Positions 8,601 to 14,279 of a stretch of 17,372 nucleotides of DNA are shown in pieces (the stretch's first letter is position 1; the number at the start of each line of letters is the position of its first letter). The notes beneath the pieces were generated by a model. The model did no database searches, was not told the DNA's origin, and saw nothing but the letters and a program-made list of their open reading frames with translations. The position numbers and the translations under genes were made by a program. Source of the DNA: Flavobacterium sp. Lineage in GTDB: Bacteria; Bacteroidota; Bacteroidia; Flavobacteriales; Flavobacteriaceae. The DNA lies in assembly GCA_030151565.1 (NCBI GenBank), contig JASLDM010000063.1, positions 1 to 17,372 of the forward strand, given 5' to 3'.

Positions 8601-9109
8601 AACTCTTTTACAACCATCTGATTAAAAAATCTTGGCTTTTATCATTATCAAGTAAAAAAACAAATCAGGAAACGCTTTCAAACACCTATGCTTCAAAAAA
8701 TTACGAAATAGATTCCTATTCATTAGAGCCCAAAGTATCTTATTTATTTACAGCAAACACAAGCTTAGATTTCTTTTATGAATACCAGCAAAAAGAGAAT
8801 ACAATCAATGCCTTTGAACTCTTGAAGCAACATCGCTTAGGAAGTTCTTTTCAATATAGTGCGAACGCTAAATTTAGCCTAAACGGAGAACTATCTTTTT
8901 ATCAAAACACATTTACAGGAGATGCTTTTAGTCCTGTTGCTTATCAAATGCTGGAAGGCTTACAACCAGGAAAGAATTTTACTTGGCGCTTTATGTTACA
9001 AAAAAACCTAACCCCATATTTAGATTTAAATGTAAATTACCAAGGTCGTACTAATGAAAGCACAACAACCATTCATACTGGAAACGTACAATTAAGAGCC
9101 TTCTTTTAA
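5696..9109 (+). CDS. Large SprA-related outer membrane beta-barrel protein
   Basis: A 1137-residue secreted protein with a signal peptide, hydrophobic to about residue 20 (MMSVKQWLLVMCFWCSLFFA, cleavage likely before QEPES). It resembles the repeated module of SprA, the outer membrane translocon of the type 9 secretion system. The shared stretch starts at TTSGSLTRGLTMGNNQNAV (residues 137 on), continues through ITGKLSDKVSIRASLQDSNV (ending at 183) and reaches SIKAGDIFLE around 210-219. SprA itself is about twice this length, so this is a shorter relative, not SprA. The remainder is dominated by alternating amphipathic strands with aromatic girdles. The protein ends VQLRAFF, a C-terminal aromatic typical of beta-barrel outer membrane proteins. 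Residues 825-836 (DYNNNGIQELEE) fit an EF-hand-type loop. Frequent Lys/Asn/Gln agree with a surface-exposed barrel. Function unknown. Confidence 0.85.
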   Translation: MMSVKQWLLVMCFWCSLFFAQEPESLYQSAKWIALQDCVPFTSEKLNPTYFKVIDKHGQVLDSTQYVVDFDKNHLRLKDPTFAKDTLKLHFLKLPDFLTKSYSFYDPERIVANDAGLAVYSFQERTTPSFTPFAGLTTSGSLTRGLTMGNNQNAVTNSNLDLQITGKLSDKVSIRASLQDSNVPLQNGGYSQKINEFDQIFMELFADNWSIKAGDIFLENRSSKFLNFNKKVQGLATKFTFGDTLSKTTVEAAAALARGQYAKSQFQGQEGNQGPYKLKGPQGELFILIISGSETVYVNGVALKRGENNDYVIDYNSGEIRFTTLYPITSDMRIAIEYQYTDRNYTRFVGYGNIQHERENWSFGGTVFTETDLKNQPLQQNLSKEQVTLLSAAGNDPDKMVSPSAYPDAYAENKIQYEKLFLENDTYYYEFSTNADAELYTVYFSLVGPNQGDYIIENNQSNGKIYKFTPPIQGIPQGNYAPVTKLIAPIRNTITTLNASYHPSIDTQIKTEFALSNSDQNLFSTIDNETNKGWATEIQVKQKIWGNKKIRLDAFADFQFISENFKSLENLYTIEFNRDWNLSFEQGNQSLLTAGLSGTIENKAILTYQIEHLKYGSNFTGYRHRLFGELNSEKWTAKTDNSVLHAEAIQTKTQFSRSDTEAKYHFSKNWIGSRISFENQEEKNTITKEQNLLNHRSTTFQSFIGRGDSLGVFTEIGWIHRINDSIQKQTLQKVSTGTTFYLKSKLIQNERRNLSFYINHRTLRFSEQTQAKEQTINSRATYNDRFFNGFIQTNTVYEISSGTIAQQEFTYLEVEPGQGVYMWIDYNNNGIQELEEFEIAPFPDQAIYVRLYLPNQIFVQTHQNKFSQAISLNPMLWQQERSLKKLLSLFYNQTSILLDRSDLRQGNPINLNPFRKENDQLVGLNQSLRNTLFYNRGKQQHSLSYTYIQTRTKNLLSFGTQENRLNSHQLFYNHLIKKSWLLSLSSKKTNQETLSNTYASKNYEIDSYSLEPKVSYLFTANTSLDFFYEYQQKENTINAFELLKQHRLGSSFQYSANAKFSLNGELSFYQNTFTGDAFSPVAYQMLEGLQPGKNFTWRFMLQKNLTPYLDLNVNYQGRTNESTTTIHTGNVQLRAFF

Positions 9110-9117
9110 AAATAATG

Positions 9118-9125
9118 TATTTTTG
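9118..9125 (+). promoter_or_regulatory. Candidate -7 promoter element (TATTTTTG) for the 2H phosphoesterase gene
   Basis: Exact TAnnTTTG match ending 21 bases before the ATG, inside the 36-base gap after the SprA-like gene. No matching TTG was found upstream. Confidence 0.55.
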
Positions 9126-9145
9126 TATTAAAACACATAAAGCTT

Positions 9146-9703
9146 ATGCACAAATATTCTCTTGTTTTTCAGCCCGACACAGAAACTATCGATTGGGTAG
9201 CGCAATTAAAAACAGACTTGGCTCAAAAAATAGGTTGGTATAACAGTAAGAATGCACTAGCGCATATCACTATTTGTGAATTTCAAGCTACAGAGCAAGA
9301 CATCCATCGTTTACTTAACCAAGTAAGTAGATGTTGTGAGCGATTTGCACCTCAAGAAGTCCATCTGAACGCTTTCAATACCTATCCAAATGGCGCTTTC
9401 TTTTTAGAAGTCGATTTAGAGGCAAAAGCAATATTAAAAGATTACTCTAAACAGATTTTCGAAGCTTTACCTTACAAAAACATGTATAAAAATACAGATC
9501 CTCATTTATCAATCGCCCGTAAACTATCGGCAGATAAACTAGAATCTGCTTACCAATTGTTTGATAAACCCGAACATTCATTTAAGTGCGACAAAATAGC
9601 CTTGCGTATACTTAACCTTGAGCGTAAGCAATTTGATATTATTAAAACCTTTGACTTTTTAAATTTAGGAGAAAATAGAAATTTACAATTACCTTTATTT
9701 TAA
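9146..9703 (+). CDS. 2H phosphoesterase / 2'-5' RNA ligase family protein with C-terminal QLPLF
   Basis: A cytosolic 185-residue member of the 2H (two-histidine) phosphoesterase superfamily, which includes LigT/ThpR 2'-5' RNA ligases and cyclic phosphodiesterases. Both catalytic motifs are present: H40-I-T42-I (AHITICEF) and H120-L-S122-I (PHLSIARK), spaced as in the family. The second has Ser for the usual Thr, a tolerated variant. These enzymes open or form 2',3'-cyclic or 2'-5' phosphodiester bonds in RNA; the substrate here is unknown. The last five residues, Q181-L-P-L-F185 after a polar linker (LGENRN), match the bacterial sliding-clamp-binding motif pattern QLxLF. The stop overlaps by 4 bases the convergent DUF2891 gene. 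Family assignment is solid, the clamp-binding reading is inference. Confidence 0.88.
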   Translation: MHKYSLVFQPDTETIDWVAQLKTDLAQKIGWYNSKNALAHITICEFQATEQDIHRLLNQVSRCCERFAPQEVHLNAFNTYPNGAFFLEVDLEAKAILKDYSKQIFEALPYKNMYKNTDPHLSIARKLSADKLESAYQLFDKPEHSFKCDKIALRILNLERKQFDIIKTFDFLNLGENRNLQLPLF

Positions 9704-10788
9704 GGAAGTAAAGCATATAACGCAAAACTTCCCAACCAATGACTTCCCATATAATCATCATTGGTAATATTTACAAAAGAAGCTTCAAAGTGAGCTGTAG
9801 CAAGCTGATTTAAACGCTGCAACTCTGGGAGTTTTTTGGCAATATCTTTAAAGCATCTCGCTCTACTAAAATTCAGCCCATCTAAATGCACTAGATGTCC
9901 ATCTGTACGATCGGAAACGAGTCCTACATCCAAAGCAAAATCAGTTGAAAAAATCTCAGGTAAAAATTGCTTTAACCAGCGTTCATAATTTTCAAAATCA
10001 TATATTTTACTCATCAAACGAGCCTCTTCTAAACAAGGCGATAAAAAATCATGCCCACTAGGCTCAAACGCTAAATTACAATTTTGATCGAGTTCAAAAA
10101 GCCGTTTCGAATGCTTAATAATTTCACTTTCAAAAACATCATTACAAGTTGCTCTAGCATAATCAAGCGCTAAAGACAAACTAAAAGCCGAATTATCATG
10201 CGTCCCTGTACGAATAGGATAATTGAGCTTTGGTAAATACGCTTCATAGCGATCTATCAACAACGCAACCAAAGGGTCTAATGCTTGTGCCCATCTTTGA
10301 GCATCTTGATCTTCCCAAGAGAGCAATTCTCTTTGCAACTGAAACAACCAAGCCCAACCATAAGTACGTTCAAAATTTCGATTGTAATCATCTTCAAAAA
10401 AAGCAATTTCAACTGCTACGTGATCAGAAGTTATTATAGTATTGAGTTTTTTACGAATCGCTTCGTCTGGATCTAATTCAGGGAATTTTTTCAATAAATG
10501 AATAATCGACCAATATCCGTGTACAGAAGAATGCCAATCAAAACAACCATAAAAAATTGGTCGTAACGTTTTAGGACTTTTCAAATCTTCATCACTACCT
10601 AGAGTCTGCCCCAAACGATTTGGATATTCCACTTCAATACAATGCAAAGGAAGTTCTATTATTTTTTCAGCTTCTTTTAAAGTCAAAGATTGTTCAAAAT
10701 TTATTAAATCTGTTTGAGATACACTCGTTTTATTCTGACAAGATATCGACACTATAAGTAATATTAAAAAGAAGGGATATTTTTTCAT
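9700..10788 (-). CDS. DUF2891 family lipoprotein
   Basis: A 362-residue lipoprotein matching the DUF2891 family, which has no assigned function. The N-terminus MKKYPFFLILLIVSISC ends in a lipobox with lipidated C17. Conserved blocks visible in order are FDWHSSVHGYWS (83-94), RTYGWAWLFQLQREL (141-155), RTGTHDNSAFSLSLALDYA (193-211), EPSGHDFLSPCLEEARLM (242-259), DRTDGHLVHLDGLNFSRARC (293-312) and YMGSHWLGSFALYAL near the C-terminus. The regularly spaced His/Trp/Asp blocks separated by helices resemble alpha/alpha-barrel (six-hairpin) proteins, but that is my inference. It is read toward and overlaps the tail of the 2H phosphoesterase gene. The upstream gap to the next gene is 129 bases and no clear minus-strand -7 element was seen there. 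Confidence 0.88.
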   Translation of the reverse strand: MKKYPFFLILLIVSISCQNKTSVSQTDLINFEQSLTLKEAEKIIELPLHCIEVEYPNRLGQTLGSDEDLKSPKTLRPIFYGCFDWHSSVHGYWSIIHLLKKFPELDPDEAIRKKLNTIITSDHVAVEIAFFEDDYNRNFERTYGWAWLFQLQRELLSWEDQDAQRWAQALDPLVALLIDRYEAYLPKLNYPIRTGTHDNSAFSLSLALDYARATCNDVFESEIIKHSKRLFELDQNCNLAFEPSGHDFLSPCLEEARLMSKIYDFENYERWLKQFLPEIFSTDFALDVGLVSDRTDGHLVHLDGLNFSRARCFKDIAKKLPELQRLNQLATAHFEASFVNITNDDYMGSHWLGSFALYALLP

Positions 10789-10871
10789 ACAACTAGCAAT
10801 TAAAAAACTAAGATACCCATTCTTAAAACAATTTACACTCGAGTTAGAAATGATTTAATATTAAATATGAA

Positions 10872-10902
10872 TTGTGTTCCAATCTATTTACTGCTATTTT
10901 TG
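10872..10902 (+). promoter_or_regulatory. Complete-looking Bacteroidota promoter for the DUF5074 lipoprotein gene
   Basis: TTG at 10872-10874, a 20-base spacer, then TATTTTTG at 10895-10902, matching both the -33 and -7 boxes used by Bacteroidota sigma-ABfr-type RNA polymerase. It ends 16 bases before the ATG at 10918 and lies inside the upstream in-frame extension beginning at 10867, which argues that the extension is not translated. Confidence 0.8.
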
Positions 10903-10917
10903 GCCAAAATTATTTTT

Positions 10918-12345
10918 ATGAAACTAAATTACTTACATTTTATTACCTTATCGGTTGTTGCTTTATTAGCTTCCTGTACAAGCGATGACAATGCTTTTAT
11001 TCAGCATCCTGATGACCAACTAATCATAGCAGATGATCAAGCGTCTGCTTTGATACAACCAACAGGTTTTTATATTGCAAATGAAGATTGGTTTGGACAT
11101 GACCATGGTACAATTAATTTTTTTAAAAATTATCAAACCCCTGAATATCGAATTTTCAGAAATGCCAACCCAAATGATAGCCTTGGCATTACTACACAAT
11201 TTGGTGTTGCTTACGCTGATTATTACTTTCTAATTTCAAAACAAAAAAACAGACTTGTAGTTACTGATAAAAACTTTAAAAAGAAAAAAATCATTACAGA
11301 AACCAATGGAGACGGACGCTCTTTTGTTGGAGTTAATGCCAATAAAGGCTACCTAGGAACTTCTAAAGGAATCTCTATTTTCGACATTAATACGATGCAA
11401 ATTTCCGGAACTATAAATGGAATTGACGATCAAGTTGGAAATATGATTTCTAGAAATAACAACGTTTATGCAATTGTTCAATCTGTAGGATTAGTGATTA
11501 TCAATTCTGAAACAGATGAAATCAAACAAAAAATAGAAGGTAATTTCACTCAGATGACCATTGATAAAAATGGTGTAATTTGGGCTGCAACCGAGCAAGA
11601 ACTTTTTAAGATAGACAAACAATCTGACCAGTTTGAAACTATTTCTATAGCGGAAGCACCAATATATGGAACTTGGTTTGCTTGGAATGCAGGGTCTTTA
11701 TGTACAAGTATGCAAACCAATACATTATACTGGATAGCAGGAGGAGGTTCTTTTGGAGGTCACAACAAAGTAGTGCAATTCGACACAGAAACTAAAACTT
11801 TGAATACAAACTTTTACACTTTAGGCGAAGAAGAAAATAGTGCTCTAGAATTTTATGGTGCTGGTTTACGTGTTGACCCCGTTAAGGATGATTTAATTTT
11901 AATGGTCAAGAAAAATGGATGGGGAGAAAACGGAAGTTATAATTGGGTGCGAATTGTTTCAAAAGACGGTGTTTTAAAAAATAAAATATCAGTAAAAGGC
12001 GGAGGTAGCACTTTGAACGAAAACTATTATTGGTTCCCATCAATGCCTTTTTTCCAAGACAATAACCACCCCGAAATATTGGTAAACCAATTCATTGTTG
12101 CCCCAGAAAAAGAACAAGCATTTTCTTTATCTAATTATATCATAGATCAGGATAATCCTGTCTCATTAATCTCTGTAAAAATAAAATCAATTGAACCTAT
12201 AGATTTAGCAGAAATTACTGTAGCTAATGACGAAATTCTCTTTAAAACTGGTACAAAAGAAGGAGTTGTTAAGTTCACTTTAGAAGCGACTTCAAATGGA
12301 AAAAAAGTAACAAAAGAAATTCGTCTAGATATCAGAAAAAAATAA
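10918..12345 (+). CDS. DUF5074 domain lipoprotein (predicted beta-propeller, surface or periplasmic)
   Basis: A 475-residue lipoprotein. The start at 10918 is chosen over an in-frame ATG at 10867 because it gives a clean signal peptide (MKLNYLHFITLSVVALLASC, lipidated C20) and because a promoter occupies the extension. After a short linker comes GFYIANEDWFGHDHGTINFF (from residue 50), the hallmark opening of DUF5074 proteins. Repeated short strands follow that look like propeller blades (VVTDKNFKKKKIITE, ISIFDINTMQISGTINGID, VIINSETDEIKQKIEG, TMQTNTLYWIAGG). The last 60 or so residues look like an Ig/PKD-type beta-sandwich. Family members resemble surface-exposed ligand-binding lipoproteins such as cobalamin-binding BtuG, but no TonB-dependent receptor lies next to it here. 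Ligand unknown. A terminator follows. Confidence 0.85.
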   Translation: MKLNYLHFITLSVVALLASCTSDDNAFIQHPDDQLIIADDQASALIQPTGFYIANEDWFGHDHGTINFFKNYQTPEYRIFRNANPNDSLGITTQFGVAYADYYFLISKQKNRLVVTDKNFKKKKIITETNGDGRSFVGVNANKGYLGTSKGISIFDINTMQISGTINGIDDQVGNMISRNNNVYAIVQSVGLVIINSETDEIKQKIEGNFTQMTIDKNGVIWAATEQELFKIDKQSDQFETISIAEAPIYGTWFAWNAGSLCTSMQTNTLYWIAGGGSFGGHNKVVQFDTETKTLNTNFYTLGEEENSALEFYGAGLRVDPVKDDLILMVKKNGWGENGSYNWVRIVSKDGVLKNKISVKGGGSTLNENYYWFPSMPFFQDNNHPEILVNQFIVAPEKEQAFSLSNYIIDQDNPVSLISVKIKSIEPIDLAEITVANDEILFKTGTKEGVVKFTLEATSNGKKVTKEIRLDIRKK

Positions 12346-12382
12346 CATTTAAAGTTAAAACAATTATTGAAGACTTTTCAAC

Positions 12383-12426
12383 AAAAAAAGAGAGCATTTT
12401 ATTTCTAAAAATGCTCTCTTTTTTTT
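12383..12426 (+). terminator. Rho-independent terminator after the DUF5074 gene
   Basis: An 18-base arm at 12383-12400 (core GAGAGCATTTT) pairs with 12408-12425 around a 7-base loop, followed by a long T run. It ends 80 bases after the stop codon. The A run on the other side makes it symmetrical. Confidence 0.92.
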
Positions 12427-12586
12427 CAGTTTAAGTCAATTGCTTACAACCGATCAAATCCACTATACAAACTTCTCCGATAGCATTTCTATATTTTGTT
12501 TTATCAGGAAACTGAATCAGAAGAAACTACTCGAAAAACACTTCCTTTTTTTAGATAAAATTACAATACAAAGAACATTTTTTTAT

Positions 12587-12594
12587 TAATTTTG
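12587..12594 (+). promoter_or_regulatory. Candidate -7 promoter element (TAATTTTG) for the lipoprotein/membrane-protein operon
   Basis: Exact TAnnTTTG match ending 17 bases before the ATG at 12611. The rest of the 265-base gap after the preceding gene holds only the terminator and unremarkable AT-rich sequence. No suitable TTG was found. Confidence 0.6.
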
Positions 12595-12610
12595 ATTTAA
12601 AACAAACAGA

Positions 12611-13186
12611 ATGAGAAATCTATTCAAAAACATAGCACTTAGCTTTAGTTTCCTTTTTATGGTGGCCACCATAACGTCTTGTTCTGAAAAAGACTTGACT
12701 ACATCATCTGCCTTACGAAGTATTGAAAGTTATTTAGAATACAAGCCTCAATATGAATCAACTACAATTCAATTGGGAGAAACAAAATTAAAAACACAAA
12801 AAGATACTGATTTAATAGCTGCCTATAAAGATCTTGAAACTACAGGTCTATTAGCACTTGAAACCAAAGATCTAAAAAAGAAATGGCTATCTAAAGACAG
12901 TATTTGGAATGTAAATCTTAAACTAACCGATTTAGCTGCTCCTTATGTAATTGATCAAAAAAACAATAAAGTAACAGTAAAGTCTTTTGAATATTTAGTT
13001 AATAAAGAAAAGCCCATCGAAATTCACAACAAAAACAAAAAGTCGGCATCTATAACCGTTATGCTTTCAAAACAACCAACTCCTTTTGCTGTTTTAGCAA
13101 AAGATAAAAACCCTAACACCAACTTCATCACTAAAAAATTTAAACTGAAATTTAGTGAAGAAATGGGATGGGAAGTTGCCAACTAA
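12611..13186 (+). CDS. Uncharacterised lipoprotein
   Basis: A 191-residue protein that I do not recognise. It has a lipoprotein signal peptide (MRNLFKNIALSFSFLFMVATITSC, lipidated C24). The mature part is lysine-rich with mixed strands and helices: a helical region around residues 60-95 (ending GLLALETKDLKKKW), then beta-like stretches (WNVNLKLTDLAAPYV, NKVTVKSFEYLV, SASITVMLSKQ, KKFKLKFSEEMGWEV). There are no repeats and no further cysteines in the mature part apart from the lipidated one. It is followed after 6 bases by a four-TM protein, and the two are probably one operon, so they may act together at the inner membrane or in the periplasm. Function unknown. Confidence 0.8.
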   Translation: MRNLFKNIALSFSFLFMVATITSCSEKDLTTSSALRSIESYLEYKPQYESTTIQLGETKLKTQKDTDLIAAYKDLETTGLLALETKDLKKKWLSKDSIWNVNLKLTDLAAPYVIDQKNNKVTVKSFEYLVNKEKPIEIHNKNKKSASITVMLSKQPTPFAVLAKDKNPNTNFITKKFKLKFSEEMGWEVAN

Positions 13187-13192
13187 ACTCAT

Positions 13193-13654
13193 ATGAAGAA
13201 TATTGTTATATTATCTCTATTTCAAGGGATACTTGCTTTGGTTTGTGGAATATTAATGTCGAAAATGTCCTTTGTAGGCCGTATGGGAATTAACCTTATG
13301 CATCGCGAATACCTTATTTTCAAAGTTTGGTGGAAAACTGCACTTGTTATTTTTCTAATTCAAGCTATATTAATTTTAATATTAGCAGCCGTAAAAGGTT
13401 TCTCTGGACTTAAAGTCGCCAAGTCAACGGCTGTTCTTTTTTTAATTTTAGGAATTGCTGGAGCTTATTTCACTTATATTGACTTCACTACAACCTCTCA
13501 TAAATATATGAGAGCCAAATTTCATACAGGAGGATACCTATTTTGGACAGGATGGATAATTACGTGTATCTACTTCGTATTTAGTCAAAAAAAGCAAATT
13601 ATTCTAGAAAGTCTAAGTAATAATCAAGAAAACACACAAGGCGAAGAACGTTAA
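13193..13654 (+). CDS. Uncharacterised four-transmembrane inner membrane protein
   Basis: A 153-residue integral membrane protein with four predicted helices at about residues 4-22, 49-68, 79-96 and 114-131. The first extramembrane segment (SKMSFVGRMGINLMHREYLI) and the segment after TM3 (DFTTTSHKYMRAKFHTGG) carry conserved-looking aromatic, His and Arg residues. The C-terminal tail is polar (SNNQENTQGEER). I recognise no family. The start lies 6 bases after the lipoprotein gene's stop, so translation is probably coupled. Function unknown; being paired with a lipoprotein suggests a small envelope complex, but that is inference. Confidence 0.8.
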   Translation: MKNIVILSLFQGILALVCGILMSKMSFVGRMGINLMHREYLIFKVWWKTALVIFLIQAILILILAAVKGFSGLKVAKSTAVLFLILGIAGAYFTYIDFTTTSHKYMRAKFHTGGYLFWTGWIITCIYFVFSQKKQIILESLSNNQENTQGEER

Positions 13655-13671
13655 AAGCATTTGCTTGTTCT

Positions 13672-13679
13672 TATTTTTG
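13672..13679 (+). promoter_or_regulatory. Candidate -7 promoter element (TATTTTTG) for the HGQPGHRC-repeat lipoprotein gene
   Basis: Exact TAnnTTTG match 49 bases upstream of the ATG at 13728. It sits inside an in-frame extension starting at 13665, so that earlier ATG is unlikely to be used. Confidence 0.55.
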
Positions 13680-13727
13680 TTCAAAAATATGTATGTTTAC
13701 CTCTCTAATAACCCAAAAGATATTCTT

Positions 13728-14156
13728 ATGAAAAAAATACAATTAATGGCTCTTGCCACATTTGCATTGGTACTTACTTCTTGTGGAGACACTAAAAAGG
13801 AACCTGTAAATGCGCCAGAACCTCAAGTTGAAGCGACAACTACAAACACAGCGGCAGTACCTGAAACACCAGCTACGACTAATACAGACGCGTTAAACCC
13901 AGAACACGGACAGCCAGGACACCGATGTGATATTCTTGTTGGAGCTCCTTTAAACACTCCTGCTGGAGGAAATCAAGCAAATATGCCAACTCAAGCAACA
14001 ACAGCTCCACAAGGAAACCAACCGTTTTTAGTAAATGATGATGCTAAACAACGTTTAGGAGGTGCTACACCAACTGCAACATCTGGAAACCTGAATCCTG
14101 CTCACGGACAACCAGGCCACCGATGCGATATTCTTGTTGGACAACCTCTGAGCTAA
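13728..14156 (+). CDS. Small lipoprotein with duplicated NPxHGQPGHRCDILVG motif
   Basis: A 142-residue lipoprotein of unknown function. The start at 13728 gives MKKIQLMALATFALVLTSC with lipidated C19; a longer in-frame start at 13665 would put non-signal sequence ahead of the signal peptide and overlap a promoter. The mature part is low-complexity, rich in Pro, Ala, Thr, Gln and Asn, like a flexible linker. It carries two copies of a 19-residue motif, NPEHGQPGHRCDILVGAPL (57-75) and NPAHGQPGHRCDILVGQPL (123-141). The second copy ends one residue from the C-terminus. Each has two His and one Cys in fixed spacing (H60/H65/C67 and H126/H131/C133), suggesting metal or thiol chemistry. I recognise similar short motifs in other flavobacterial lipoproteins but know of no function. 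It ends at a terminator. Confidence 0.85.
   Translation: MKKIQLMALATFALVLTSCGDTKKEPVNAPEPQVEATTTNTAAVPETPATTNTDALNPEHGQPGHRCDILVGAPLNTPAGGNQANMPTQATTAPQGNQPFLVNDDAKQRLGGATPTATSGNLNPAHGQPGHRCDILVGQPLS
13896..14150 (+). repeat. Two copies of the 57-base NPxHGQPGHRCDILVGxPL coding repeat
   Basis: Copies lie at 13896-13952 and 14094-14150. At protein level they differ at two of 19 positions; at DNA level many third positions differ, so the duplication is not recent and the motif is under protein-level selection. Confidence 0.9.
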
Positions 14157-14165
14157 ATAAATATG

Positions 14166-14196
14166 AAAACCATCCCTAAGGATGGTTTTTCTTTTT
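14166..14196 (+). terminator. Rho-independent terminator after the repeat lipoprotein gene
   Basis: The arms AAAACCATCC (14166-14175) and GGATGGTTTT (14180-14189) form a 10-base-pair stem with a 4-base loop, followed by a T-rich tail. It sits within 10 bases of the stop codon. Confidence 0.9.
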
Positions 14197-14238
14197 AGTC
14201 TTCACTACAAAAAACAAGGACAATCCATACCGATTGTT

Positions 14239-14246
14239 TATTTTTG
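14239..14246 (+). promoter_or_regulatory. Candidate -7 promoter element (TATTTTTG) for metG
   Basis: Exact TAnnTTTG match ending 34 bases before the metG ATG and downstream of the previous gene's terminator. No TTG at -33 spacing was seen. Confidence 0.6.
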
Positions 14247-14279
14247 CATTGTAATTGACGATAAATCGAATTTGATACT

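Noticed and set aside
10230..10476. Two overlapping plus-strand frames within the DUF2891 gene
   Set aside because: Both lie antisense to conserved DUF2891 blocks and have no signature of their own.
10867..10917. Upstream ATG extension of the DUF5074 gene
   Set aside because: It overlaps a complete promoter and would precede a perfect lipoprotein signal peptide with extra hydrophobic residues.
10789..10917. Cobalamin riboswitch ahead of the DUF5074 lipoprotein
   Set aside because: The 129-base gap is too short after the promoter is placed, and no conserved B12-box-like sequence was found.
13665..13727. Upstream ATG extension of the repeat lipoprotein
   Set aside because: It contains the -7 promoter element and would displace the signal peptide from the N-terminus.
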